Assembly (NCBI GenBank): GCA_910587675.1
Contig: CAJUMU010000004.1
Span: 1 to 64,000 of the forward strand
Origin: an uncultured Alistipes sp.
GTDB lineage: Bacteria > Bacteroidota > Bacteroidia > Bacteroidales > Rikenellaceae
DNA: 64,000 nt
Direction of reading: 5' to 3'
The position numbers and the translations under genes are program-made. Under the pieces are notes generated by a model. It saw nothing but the letters and a program-made list of their open reading frames with translations, searched no databases and had not been told where the DNA came from. This document shows, piece after piece, positions 15,762 to 23,428 of this stretch (the stretch's first letter is position 1; every line of letters begins with the position of its first letter).

Positions 15762-16736
15762 TTATCGGCTCTGCCCTACCGGCTCGCGCTTGCGAGTCGC
15801 GGCCTTGCCCGCACCGTATTCGCACCACTGTTGGTTTTGGCTCTCGGTCGCGCGGCGCACCTCGCCGCTGCGCTCTTTGCCCAACTTCTTGTCGGCATTG
15901 CGGACCGAAGCCTCGGTGCGCTCGGTACCCTCGGGCTTCAGGGCGGTGAGTCCGTCGGTCGACATCGCCTGCTCGTGAGGATCGTCGACATAACGCCACT
16001 CCTCGTCGAGTCCCGCGCTGCGGCCTTCGTTCCAAGGTCCGTAAGCGTCGCCGCCCGCAGAGTGGTTGGAGTAGAGGTTGCAGTAGCGGGGGTCGCCCTG
16101 ACGCACGCCCGGCGGGAAATTGGGCGCGATGGTGCCCAACGCGGCCTCGAATTGCTGGAAATGAGCTATTTCGCGGGCCATCAAGAAGTTGAGGGTCGCC
16201 AACACATACTTGTCGTCGGTAAATTCCATCAGGTATTCGTAAACGATCTTGGCTCGCGACTCGGCCGCTATGTTCGAACGCAGATCGACCGTCAGATCGC
16301 CGTTGGCATTCACGTAGGTGCCCTGCCACGGCATACCGTTGCTGTCGGTGAGCGCGGGGCCGCCGCCCGTCAGCACGCCGAACTGGGGATTGACCGCAAA
16401 GGCCGAATGTATAAAATCGTCTTTCGAGAAGCCGTCGCCGAAGATATCGTTCTCCTCGGCCACGTTCTTCAGGTCGCCGTTCACGCCCGAGAGCAGCATC
16501 TGAATCGTGGCGCCGACGATCTCGAGGTGGCCGAGCTCCTCGGTGGCTATATCCATCAACATGTCGTATTTGTCGGGATAGGGGTTGTGGCATGCGAAAG
16601 CCTGAACGAAATACTGCATGGCAGCTTTGAGCTCGCCGTTGCCGCCGCCGAACTGTTCGAGCAGCAGACGGGCGAAACGCGGATCGGGACGCGATACGCG
16701 AGCATTGTACTGGAGTTCTTTGGAGTGGTAAAACAT
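15762..16736 (-). CDS. manganese (non-heme) catalase
   Basis: The 324-aa protein, starting at 16736 (MFYHSKELQYNARVSRPDP), belongs to the dimanganese catalases that split hydrogen peroxide. Metal ligands are visible in the ferritin-like bundle: an early Glu, ATEELGHLE (Glu and His) and MAREIAHFQQFE (Glu and His). The tail after about residue 250 is hydrophilic and variable (KKLGKERSGEVRR). Upstream codons back to 16943 are not protein-like. Flanking genes encode LEA-like and Ser-rich proteins, suggesting a stress or stationary-phase cluster, a common setting for KatN-type enzymes. Confidence 0.92.
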   Translation of the reverse strand: MFYHSKELQYNARVSRPDPRFARLLLEQFGGGNGELKAAMQYFVQAFACHNPYPDKYDMLMDIATEELGHLEIVGATIQMLLSGVNGDLKNVAEENDIFGDGFSKDDFIHSAFAVNPQFGVLTGGGPALTDSNGMPWQGTYVNANGDLTVDLRSNIAAESRAKIVYEYLMEFTDDKYVLATLNFLMAREIAHFQQFEAALGTIAPNFPPGVRQGDPRYCNLYSNHSAGGDAYGPWNEGRSAGLDEEWRYVDDPHEQAMSTDGLTALKPEGTERTEASVRNADKKLGKERSGEVRRATESQNQQWCEYGAGKAATRKREPVGQSR

Positions 16737-16901
16737 ACGCTTCAATTTTCGGTTAAACGCTGCGAACGGTCGGCATTGCGGCGCTCGGAACGAGCGGGGC
16801 GATCCTCCGAAAGGTTCGCAACGCAGTATTGCAGAGCAAAACACTTGCCAAAAAAAGTCCGAATGCCGAAATACCGCACCCCGCGACCGCGAAAACGCAA
16901 T

Positions 16902-16930
16902 GCGGGCCGCCCGACGATCGGACGGCCCGC
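16902..16930 (-). terminator. hairpin after the LEA-like gene
   Basis: GCGGGCCG and CGGCCCGC form a GC-rich stem with further inner pairing, 24 bp past the stop. The T-run is weak (TTGCGTTTTC), so termination may be partial. Confidence 0.5.
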
Positions 16931-16954
16931 TGAACGGTTGCACCCGTTACTTTA

Positions 16955-17323
16955 TCAGTACGAAGTCTTTCCCTGCTCGGGCTTTTGGCCGCCCGACATG
17001 TTGTTACCCTTCTCCGAAGCGCTGCAACCGCAGTTCTCCGAATGCTTCTTCATGCCGTTATGATCCATGCGGCTCGAAGAGTCGGTGGTACCGCTCTTGT
17101 GCTGAGCTACCTTCTCATGTACCTTGTCGGCCATCTTATTGGCTGCATTATCGACCTTGTCGGCCACTTTCGAAGCTGCGTTGTCGACCTTGTCGGCCAC
17201 GCGATCCTTCCACGACTCTTGGTTCGTGGTCTGTCCGTAATTCTGCGACTTCGAACCGTTGGGCGTACCGGTCATCTTATCCCGATTCTCGCCGTAATTT
17301 TTGTTAATCTTATCCATAGTCAT
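16955..17323 (-). CDS. LEA-like hydrophilic repeat protein
   Basis: The 122-aa product (start 17323 or 17317) is hydrophilic. At its centre is an 11-residue amphipathic repeat: DRVADKVDNAA, SKVADKVDNAA, NKMADKVHEKV. This is the pattern of group 3 late-embryogenesis-abundant and similar bacterial desiccation or stress proteins. The C-terminal third has Cys-Gly-Cys (ENCGCSASEK) and many Gly/Ser/Lys. No signal peptide or membrane span. It precedes the Mn-catalase gene by 218 bp on the same strand. A protective chaperone-like role is inferred from composition only. Confidence 0.65.
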   Translation of the reverse strand: MTMDKINKNYGENRDKMTGTPNGSKSQNYGQTTNQESWKDRVADKVDNAASKVADKVDNAANKMADKVHEKVAQHKSGTTDSSSRMDHNGMKKHSENCGCSASEKGNNMSGGQKPEQGKTSY

Positions 17324-17426
17324 AAATATTTTATGGTTACCGATATCGCATTCATGCAAAATACGTACAAATAATGTATCGTTCGGGCGCGAAATTTTCA
17401 GAAGCGGCGCCGCGGGAGATAAAAAA

Positions 17427-17460
17427 TCGACAGACCGATCGCAAGGATCGGCCTGCCGAT
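17427..17460 (-). terminator. terminator of the sugar-isomerase-like lipoprotein gene
   Basis: Arms CGGCAGGCCGATC and GATCGGTCTGTCG pair with two mismatches or wobbles, and the minus strand continues ATTTTTTA, 25 bp after the stop. Confidence 0.75.
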
Positions 17461-17484
17461 AAAACGGGATAAATGCCGCAGTCG

Positions 17485-18351
17485 CTATTTCACGAACGAA
17501 GCCGCATCGAGATAAGCCGCGCTCTTGGCCACGCCGTCCCACATGCGGGCCAGACGATCCTCGCGGCTCTCGCCCTCGGGACCGCGGGGCATCTCCTGCT
17601 CCACCACGAAATCCGAGTAGCCGTTGGCATAGAACTGCTTGAAGATGGCCTCGAAATCGATCTCGCCGCTATCGCCGATCACCATCTCGTCCTTGATATG
17701 CAGCATCTTGATACGCTCGGGGTACTTCTTCAGATACTCCACGGGGTTCTTGCCGCCCTTGGTCGTCCAGAACACATCCATCTGGAAAAATACGCACTCG
17801 GGATCGGTGTGCTCGATCATATACTCCCAGATAACCTGACCGTCCATCACGTTGTACTCGTGCGAGTGGTTGTGGTAACCCAGCAGCAGACCGTACTCCT
17901 TGGCCAACTTGCCCACCTTATTGAAATAGTCGCATACGCCCTGCAACTCCTCCAAGTTACTGCCCAAACCGAAGCCCGGGATAACGCAATACTTGGCGCC
18001 CATGGTCTTCAGGCCATCGAACACGGCGCGCCACTTGTTCATAACGCCCTCCTCGTCGTTGGGATCCATGCCGATGGCGGTGTGGGTCGACACGATCTTG
18101 ATACCTTTCGAATCGCACAGCGCCTTGAACTCGGCGGCTGGCAATCCGAAACACTCGGGGCTGCCCAAAGTCTCCACCACGTTGTAGCCCGCATCGGCCA
18201 CCTTCTGCAACGAAGCCTCGACATCGCCCATATCCTGATTGACCGAATAGAGCTGGAGACCGATCTGCTTCGGCTTGGGCGCGCAGCCCGTGAAGCATGC
18301 CATCGACAATGCGGCTGTCAAGAGAGCCGCCATGGTAAACAATTTTTTCAT
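17485..18351 (-). CDS. exported sugar phosphate isomerase/epimerase-like lipoprotein
   Basis: Start 18351 gives a lipoprotein signal (MKKLFTMAALLTAALSMACF, then TGC with lipidated Cys). The remaining 265 residues form a xylose-isomerase-like TIM barrel: IGLQLYSV, VVETLGSPE, IKIVSTHTAIG, GYHNHSHEY, QMDVFWTTKG, MLHIKDE and the final FVVEQEM. His, Glu and Asp in these strands make the usual divalent metal site. Exported members are frequent in Bacteroidota and act on periplasmic sugars, possibly as epimerases or 3-keto-glucoside hydrolases. The gene is monocistronic and its substrate unknown. Confidence 0.83.
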   Translation of the reverse strand: MKKLFTMAALLTAALSMACFTGCAPKPKQIGLQLYSVNQDMGDVEASLQKVADAGYNVVETLGSPECFGLPAAEFKALCDSKGIKIVSTHTAIGMDPNDEEGVMNKWRAVFDGLKTMGAKYCVIPGFGLGSNLEELQGVCDYFNKVGKLAKEYGLLLGYHNHSHEYNVMDGQVIWEYMIEHTDPECVFFQMDVFWTTKGGKNPVEYLKKYPERIKMLHIKDEMVIGDSGEIDFEAIFKQFYANGYSDFVVEQEMPRGPEGESREDRLARMWDGVAKSAAYLDAASFVK

Positions 18352-18706
18352 ACGCTTGAAATTTGAATTAGAGTTTACGAAAATTGGTAGTGTATCGCAA
18401 ATGTACGCAAAATATCGCTTTCGAGCCAACAAATGCCGCGAAAAATACGTTCGCAGCAAATAATTACCCCTATCTCTCGTGAAGCCCCGAAATGCGGCAT
18501 GCGGCGCGAATGGCAAAAAATAGCTCGTCGGAACGACCGCGTAAAACTTATTTTTATTATTTTTGCACGAAAATACTTAAAGGTCGCGCGTCGGCAGTCG
18601 GTTGCGATACGATGCGCGCCGCGCCGAATCCGCTCCCGCGGGAGACGACTTCGATTCGGACGATCGACAGAGTAGTACCTAAACTTTTTAATATTTACAA
18701 AACACT
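18352..18706. other. divergent promoter region with long phosphofructokinase leader
   Basis: No gene. A minus-strand TACATTTG at 18398-18405 may drive the isomerase lipoprotein gene. On + the box TATTTTTG (18558-18565) precedes a leader of about 135 nt to the phosphofructokinase start, including a GC-rich segment with CCGCTCCCGCGGG and CGATTCGGACGATCG that can fold. No known riboswitch is recognised. Confidence 0.5.
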
Positions 18707-19939
18707 ATGAAAGAGGCTATTGCAATTCTCACAGGTGGCGGTCCCGCACCGGGCATGAACACCGTCGTCGGCAGCGTCGCCAAGACGTTCCTCGCCAAAG
18801 GTTACCGCGTAATCGGTCTGCACTACGGTTATTCGGGTCTTTTCAACTCAAATCCCCGTCACGAGGATCTCGACTTCGTAAAGGCCGACTACATCTTCAA
18901 TCAAGGCGGATCGTACCTCACCATGAGCCGTTTCAAGCCGACCGACAAGGATTTCGAGGAGAATTTCAACCTCTCGTTCTTTCAGGACAACAACGTGAAG
19001 CTGCTCGTAACCGTGGGCGGCGACGACACCGCTTCGACGGCCAACCGCATCGCCAAATTCCTCGAGGCGAAGCACTACCCCATAGCCAACATCCACGTTC
19101 CCAAGACCATCGACAACGACCTCCCGCTGCCCGCAGGCACCCCGACTTTCGGTTACCAGTCGGCTAAGGAGGGCGGCACTGTTATCGGCCGCGCCGTTTA
19201 CAACGACGCCCGCACTTCGGCCAACTGGTTCGTGGTAGCGGCGATGGGCCGTTCGGCAGGTCACCTCGCCTTCGGTATCGGCTCGGCTTGCCACTACCCT
19301 ATGATCGTCATCCCCGAGATGTTCAACAAAACCGAGATCACCATCGAGAAGATCGTGAACTTGGTGGTTTCGTCGATCATCAAGCGCAAGTTGATGGGTA
19401 TCGAGTACGGCGTGGCCATGATCTCGGAGGGCGTGTTCCACGCGTTGAGCGACGAGGAGATCCGCAACTCGGGAATACACTTCACCTATGACGACCACGG
19501 TCACCCCGAGCTGGGCAAGGTGTCGAAGGCCAACATCTTCAACGAGCTGTTGGAGAACAAGCTCAAGGAGCTGAAGATCAAGGTTAAGTCGCGCCCCGTA
19601 GAGATCGGTTACGAGGTTCGCTGCCAGACTCCCATCGCTTATGATCTGGTTTACTGCTCGGAGCTGGGCATGGGCGTCTACAAGCTCTTCTCGGAGGGCA
19701 AGACGGGCTGCATGGTATACATCAGCCAAGACGGCTTCGTATCGCCGCTCTACCTGAAGGATTTGCAGGATCCCGAGACGGGCAAAATTCCGCCCCGCCT
19801 CGTAAACATCGAGTCGGACAAGATCCAGCAGGTGATAAACAACCTGATGAACTACATCACCCCCGAGGATTACGAGGGCGCCAAGGCTTACGTGGCGAAC
19901 CCCGAGGCTTACGATTTCAAGAAAATTCTCAACTGGTAA
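18707..19939 (+). CDS. 6-phosphofructokinase, probably pyrophosphate-dependent
   Basis: The 410-aa enzyme phosphorylates fructose 6-phosphate in glycolysis. N-terminal TGGGPAPGMN and the active-site PKTIDND (132-138) identify the PFK family. GGDDT (104-108) in place of GGDGS, together with Lys in PKTIDND, is the recognised mark of enzymes using pyrophosphate instead of ATP, giving a reversible step. MGRSAGHLA and the late GYEVRCQTP sugar-phosphate segment are intact. The length fits the group-long PPi-PFKs of Bacteroidota. It is a single gene with its own promoter and terminator. Confidence 0.9.
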   Translation: MKEAIAILTGGGPAPGMNTVVGSVAKTFLAKGYRVIGLHYGYSGLFNSNPRHEDLDFVKADYIFNQGGSYLTMSRFKPTDKDFEENFNLSFFQDNNVKLLVTVGGDDTASTANRIAKFLEAKHYPIANIHVPKTIDNDLPLPAGTPTFGYQSAKEGGTVIGRAVYNDARTSANWFVVAAMGRSAGHLAFGIGSACHYPMIVIPEMFNKTEITIEKIVNLVVSSIIKRKLMGIEYGVAMISEGVFHALSDEEIRNSGIHFTYDDHGHPELGKVSKANIFNELLENKLKELKIKVKSRPVEIGYEVRCQTPIAYDLVYCSELGMGVYKLFSEGKTGCMVYISQDGFVSPLYLKDLQDPETGKIPPRLVNIESDKIQQVINNLMNYITPEDYEGAKAYVANPEAYDFKKILNW

Positions 19940-19963
19940 AGCGTTACCTATCGAATATTACCG

Positions 19964-19998
19964 CAAGGGCTGTCCGAATATCGGGCAGCCCTTGTTTT
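19964..19998 (+). terminator. terminator of the phosphofructokinase gene
   Basis: CAAGGGCTG pairs perfectly with CAGCCCTTG, followed by TTTTAT, 25 bp past the stop. Confidence 0.85.
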
Positions 19999-20038
19999 AT
20001 GGCGGGTTGCGGCATGCACAGTTCCGCTAATTACAAAT

Positions 20039-20132
20039 GCGACTCTGCGAGTCGCGCAGTTCGCCGCCACCCCGCGCGGCGGACTGCAACTCGCTTTACG
20101 CTCGCTTGCGTCCTCCGCTGTCGGCGAACAGC
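20039..20132 (-). repeat. palindromic element B (family I)
   Basis: This is element A in opposite orientation and nearly base-for-base the same in the core (long hairpin GCAGTCCGCCGC...GGCGGCGAACTGC and small hairpin at 20117-20132). The terminal hairpin, however, is GCGACTC/GAGTCGC (20039-20055), unrelated to that of A. It lies 15 bp past the SLOG gene stop. Confidence 0.85.
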
Positions 20133-20147
20133 GAACAGCCATCTGCG

Positions 20148-20642
20148 TCAAAACAACTCCAACTGCGGCGACGGCTTCAGATTGATTACCGTCATGCGCA
20201 TACGTCTCGCGCGTTTCACGGTATATGCGGTGCCGCCGCGCGGCGAACCGTCGTACCACGCCACCAGCAGAGCCGAATTGTCGACCAGATAATCGTTTCG
20301 CCGCATATAGCTTGACGGCGATTTCGAATCGCAAACGCATACCCGCTCGTCGGCCGCAGCCAGCACCGCATCGTAAGCCTCGGCCCAACGCCCCTCGAAC
20401 AGATCGCGGAACCCCGCAAAAGGCTCCGCCGCCACGAGACGCACATCGTCGTGCAGGCGTTTCGATTCGGCAACGGCCAGCCCCGCCGCGAGGTCGAATC
20501 CCCACGACATGCCCGTTATAAAACATCGGTATCCCTCGGCGTAAAGCCGCTCCGTCACGCGCCGCAACTCGGCGTCGGCCTCGCCGCCGTAACCGCGATG
20601 GCCCGTAAAGGCGACGCATCCCGTTTTTTCGATTTTCGACAT
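20148..20642 (-). CDS. SLOG-superfamily (YpsA/DUF1273-like) protein
   Basis: The 164-aa protein starts at 20642 (MSKIEKTGCVAFTGHRGYGG). FTGHRG and FITGMSWGFDLAAG are the nucleotide-binding loops of the DUF1273/YpsA branch of the SLOG fold, and the C-terminal GSPRGGTAYTVKRARR matches the second phosphate-binding loop. SLOG proteins bind nucleotides or ADP-ribose derivatives and are often linked to stress or conflict systems; family members here are otherwise unassigned. It is cytosolic and monocistronic. Confidence 0.75.
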   Translation of the reverse strand: MSKIEKTGCVAFTGHRGYGGEADAELRRVTERLYAEGYRCFITGMSWGFDLAAGLAVAESKRLHDDVRLVAAEPFAGFRDLFEGRWAEAYDAVLAAADERVCVCDSKSPSSYMRRNDYLVDNSALLVAWYDGSPRGGTAYTVKRARRMRMTVINLKPSPQLELF

Positions 20643-20709
20643 ACGCGAATATATCCCTATGGCCCGAATTTTGCAACTTTTCGGAGCGAATTTATTAATT
20701 TTAGTCTTT

Positions 20710-20883
20710 ATGAAAAACAATGGTATTTGCTCTTTGATCTCTTTTCTGGGCGGCGCATTGGTCGGCTCGGTCGTAACGATGCTCGTAACTCCGCAGTCGG
20801 GTCCCGATTTGCGCAGACGAATCAGCAACTACGTCGAGCGCGAGGCCGACAAGATCCGTTGCCAGTGCGACGACGACAAGTAA
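20710..20883 (+). CDS. YtxH-like small membrane protein
   Basis: The 57-aa product has one hydrophobic glycine-rich span (ISFLGGALVGSVVTMLVTPQ) followed by a basic amphipathic tail (SGPDLRRRISNYVERE). The GxLxGxxxxxLxTPxSGxxLR pattern is the YtxH-domain signature seen in Gram-positive stress proteins and common in Bacteroidota. The start at 20710 is chosen because the motif begins soon after it. A second membrane gene follows 49 bp downstream. Confidence 0.7.
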   Translation: MKNNGICSLISFLGGALVGSVVTMLVTPQSGPDLRRRISNYVEREADKIRCQCDDDK

Positions 20884-20932
20884 TCGTCGGTCAACGATGA
20901 AACTCGAACGACATTAACCTGCTTACTGTAAA

Positions 20933-21229
20933 ATGTTGGTATCGATAGTATTTTTCATCATCGCCGCGGTGGCGGCGGTCGTGCTGTTCGTCGCGGCGCT
21001 CGTAATATGGCTGGCCGAATTGCTCGACTCGGGCGCTTTGGCCGCCGTCATCGTCGGAGCCGCGTTCGCACTGACGGCTTGGATCATCTACTCCGTATCG
21101 GTACGACAATCCATACGGTACATAAACGACCGCATGGAGACGGTTTACGAAGTGGCTTATGCGGTGCGAAACTGGTATAAGCTGGTAATAAGGTTCCTGC
21201 GTTCGCTGTTACTAGCTTTAGTCAAGTAA
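20933..21229 (+). CDS. small two-span membrane protein next to YtxH
   Basis: The 98-aa product has two strongly hydrophobic segments (about 3-28 and 33-55) and then an amphipathic, basic half (IRYINDRMETVYEVAYAVRNWYKLVIRFL). It follows the YtxH-like gene by 49 bp and shares its terminator, so the two are probably one transcript. It is not assigned to a known family; a phage-holin-like or stress membrane role is speculative. Confidence 0.6.
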   Translation: MLVSIVFFIIAAVAAVVLFVAALVIWLAELLDSGALAAVIVGAAFALTAWIIYSVSVRQSIRYINDRMETVYEVAYAVRNWYKLVIRFLRSLLLALVK

Positions 21230-21233
21230 TCGT

Positions 21234-21264
21234 AAACGGGTCGGTCGCGCCGACCCGTTTTTCG
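21234..21264 (+). terminator. terminator after the YtxH pair
   Basis: AACGGGTCGG pairs perfectly with CCGACCCGTT, followed by TTT. Confidence 0.85.
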
Positions 21265-21284
21265 TATCCATCCTATCCCAACAC

Positions 21285-21384
21285 GCGGCGGTTCGCCGTC
21301 GGCGGCAGGAATGCGCGAGCCTCGGCGAGCAGCAGTCCGCCGCGTGGGGCGGCGGCGAACTGCCGATATCGCGGTGCGATATCG
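21285..21384 (+). repeat. palindromic element C (family I)
   Basis: Same plan as element A: small hairpin, divergent spacer, long hairpin GCAGTCCGCCGC...GGCGGCGAACTGC, then a terminal perfect hairpin with stem CGATATCGC (21364-21384). It lies between the YtxH pair and the sigma-factor gene. Confidence 0.85.
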
Positions 21385-21498
21385 AAATATCACAATTTTT
21401 ATCCTCCCATCGTAACTTTATCCTGTCTGAAGACACTATAATAATAACGAAGACTCGTAACCCGCAAGCCGAACGGTGACCGCACCGCGGCTGCGCAA

Positions 21499-21987
21499 AT
21501 GAAAAAATCTCGCATGAACGAACAACGATTCTTGGAGGTCGCCGAACGCTACAAAGGCGTCATATACCGTATATGCTACATCTATGCCTCCGACAACCAG
21601 ACTTTGGCCGACTACTACCAAGAGGTTCTGGCCAACTTGTGGAGCAGTCGCGATTCGTTTCGCGGCGACAGCTCGGAGGGCACGTGGATCTACCGCATCG
21701 CGCTCTACACGTGTCTCTCGTTCGTCCGCAAACGTCGCCGACGCCCCGTGCACGTGCCTCTCGCGTTGGACACCGACCTTTACGAGGACGACGGACGCAA
21801 CGGACGCATCCGCGAAATGTACGCTTTGGTGTCGAGGCTCGCACCCGCCGACAAGGCGTTGATACTGTTGTGGCTGGAGGAGCACAGTTACGAAGAAATA
21901 GCGCAGATCACGGGTCTGACCCGATCGAACGTGGCCGTGAAGCTGATGCGCATAAAGGAGAAACTGCAAAAGATGTCCGACAGATAA
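21499..21987 (+). CDS. ECF-type RNA polymerase sigma factor
   Basis: The 162-aa protein has region 2 (residues ~22-85: DYYQEVLANLWSSRDSF, then TWIYRIALYTCLSFVRKRRR) and region 4 (~105-155: LSRLAPADKALILLW-like segment, then YEEIAQITGLTRSNVAVKLMR helix-turn-helix), as in extracytoplasmic-function sigmas. The start may instead be the second Met (21514). It is followed after 12 bp by a membrane protein gene whose N-terminus (MNIEDLKQSWLDLREE) resembles the cytosolic part of anti-sigma-like partners, suggesting a sigma/regulator pair. Its target promoters are unknown. Confidence 0.9.
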   Translation: MKKSRMNEQRFLEVAERYKGVIYRICYIYASDNQTLADYYQEVLANLWSSRDSFRGDSSEGTWIYRIALYTCLSFVRKRRRRPVHVPLALDTDLYEDDGRNGRIREMYALVSRLAPADKALILLWLEEHSYEEIAQITGLTRSNVAVKLMRIKEKLQKMSDR

Positions 21988-21999
21988 AACCCCGAAACA

Positions 22000-22614
22000 A
22001 TGAATATCGAAGATTTGAAACAGAGTTGGCTCGATCTGCGGGAGGAGACCCGCAAACAAAAAATCGTCACCGACGAGCTCATCCGTTCGGTCATAAACGA
22101 CCGCGTGGAGCGGCTGGGGCAGGGATTCAAAATAGCGGGAATCTTATTCGCGGCGGGATTCGCCATGCTGCTGGCTGCCGCCATACCGTATATCGATCTG
22201 TTTGTTAGCGACTTCGGGGGGGGGCTTGAACGCTGCCGACCTGCGGTTCTCGTCGGATACGCAACGATAGTCGCGCAATATCTGCTCGCCGTCGCTGGCA
22301 TAACCCGACTCTACCGCGCCTATCGCGACATATCCGCAGCCGACAATCTGCTGCGCATGAGCCGCGCGCTGCAACGCTACAACCGACTGAAACGAAACCT
22401 GAAACCTCCCATGATCGCTTTACAGATAATATTGCTCTACATAGCGATGAATATACTCGTCGACGAGCGGGCGGCATTAACGACGGTACTGATGACGGTC
22501 CCCGCCGTCATGGTGATCTATACGATCAAAAATCGACGCGACGCGCGCGACATACGCGAGATAGAACGGCGCATAGACGATCTGCGCAGGTCGGAGGAGA
22601 GAAACAACATATAA
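22000..22614 (+). CDS. membrane protein in sigma-factor operon, candidate anti-sigma regulator
   Basis: The 204-aa product has a cytosolic N-terminus of about 45 residues (LKQSWLDLREETRKQK), then four hydrophobic spans in two pairs (~47-70, 80-105, 140-158, 160-180) and a charged coiled C-terminus (REIERRIDDLRRSEERN). Genes of this layout directly follow ECF sigma genes in many Bacteroidota, hence the inferred regulator role; no zinc anti-sigma motif is present. A G9 tract (22216-22224) encodes Gly-Gly-Gly in the first periplasmic loop and is a potential slippage site that would truncate the protein. Confidence 0.62.
   Translation: MNIEDLKQSWLDLREETRKQKIVTDELIRSVINDRVERLGQGFKIAGILFAAGFAMLLAAAIPYIDLFVSDFGGGLERCRPAVLVGYATIVAQYLLAVAGITRLYRAYRDISAADNLLRMSRALQRYNRLKRNLKPPMIALQIILLYIAMNILVDERAALTTVLMTVPAVMVIYTIKNRRDARDIREIERRIDDLRRSEERNNI
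22216..22224 (+). repeat. G9 tract inside the membrane regulator gene
   Basis: Nine G in frame as GGG GGG GGG. Gain or loss of one base would shift the frame about 75 codons in, leaving only the first membrane span. This is the form of phase-variable contingency tracts. Confidence 0.75.
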
Positions 22615-22622
22615 TTCAAAAT

Positions 22623-22694
22623 TATCTTCGGCTGCTGCGGGGGGGGGTCGCACCGAAGGTGCGAGCAGCCGAAGATAGCACCGCTGCGCGGTGC
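22623..22694 (+). repeat. palindromic element R2 (family III, G9 core plus variable hairpin)
   Basis: TATCTTCGGCTGCT pairs with AGCAGCCGAAGATA, enclosing G9 (22639-22647) and CGCACC-GAA-GGTGCG. Next comes a different perfect hairpin, GCACCGC/GCGGTGC (22678-22694). Relative to R1 one core base pair has changed on both arms (G:C to T:A), keeping pairing. It lies 8 bp past the membrane regulator stop. Confidence 0.85.
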
Positions 22695-22717
22695 AAATCC
22701 CTCCCCCTCAAAATACG

Positions 22718-22750
22718 GACCCTCGCGAACGAAGAATCGTCGCGAGGGTC
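22718..22750 (-). terminator. terminator of the rubrerythrin gene
   Basis: GACCCTCGCGA pairs perfectly with TCGCGAGGGTC; the minus strand continues CGTATTTT. It is 22 bp past the stop. Confidence 0.75.
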
Positions 22751-22772
22751 ACCTTCCCAGTTTATAAATCCC

Positions 22773-23327
22773 TTATTTACCGAAGTAACGCTTGTAAAGA
22801 CCTTGGAATCCTGCGCCGTGGCGCGCCTCGTCCTTGGCCATCTCATGAACCGTGTCGTGAACGGCATCGAGGTTCTGCTCTTTGGCCAGACGAGCCAAAC
22901 GCATCTTGTCCTCGCAAGCTCCGCTCTCGGCGTTCATGCGCTTGTAAAGATTGGTCTTGGTATCCCAAACGACCTCGCCGATCAACTCCGCGAACTTCGA
23001 AGCGTGCTCGGCCTCCTCGATGGCGTAACGCTTGAAAGCCTCGGCCACCTCGGGATAACCCTCGCGATCGGCCTGACGGCTCATAGCCAGATACATTCCC
23101 ACCTCGGTGCACTCGCCCATGAAGTGGTCGTTCAGGCCCTTCCACAGCTCCTCGCTCGCGCCCTTGCCGTCGCCGAGGTTGTGTACTGTTACGAACTCGA
23201 GATCGCCTTCGTTCTCCTCGATCTCCACGAACTTATCTTTACCTACCTTGCAAAGGGGGCACTGCTCGGGAGCAGAGTCGCCCTCGTGGATATAACCACA
23301 CACCGTACAACGAAATTTCTTAGCCAT
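22773..23327 (-). CDS. rubrerythrin (rubredoxin domain N-terminal)
   Basis: The 184-aa protein has an N-terminal rubredoxin-like iron site (CTVCGY at 7-12, CPLC at 23-26) and a C-terminal ferritin-like diiron bundle with MGECTEVGMY, AIEEAEHA and KDEARHG supplying Glu/His ligands. It reduces hydrogen peroxide in anaerobes. This is the reversed domain order compared with classic rubrerythrin. A minus-strand TATCTTTG at 23357-23364 lies 30 bp upstream. With the Mn catalase, it forms the oxygen-defence content of the window. Confidence 0.93.
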   Translation of the reverse strand: MAKKFRCTVCGYIHEGDSAPEQCPLCKVGKDKFVEIEENEGDLEFVTVHNLGDGKGASEELWKGLNDHFMGECTEVGMYLAMSRQADREGYPEVAEAFKRYAIEEAEHASKFAELIGEVVWDTKTNLYKRMNAESGACEDKMRLARLAKEQNLDAVHDTVHEMAKDEARHGAGFQGLYKRYFGK

Positions 23328-23356
23328 AATTTATCTTCTGTTAAAAGTTAGTGATG

Positions 23357-23364
23357 CAAAGATA
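23357..23364 (-). promoter_or_regulatory. -7 box for rubrerythrin
   Basis: TATCTTTG on the minus strand 30 bp upstream of the start; no clear -33 box. Confidence 0.5.
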
Positions 23365-23428
23365 AGTCCTTTTTTCAATCTTGCATACATTATTCCATAA
23401 CATTTTCTTATATAATCATAAGCTGCGC

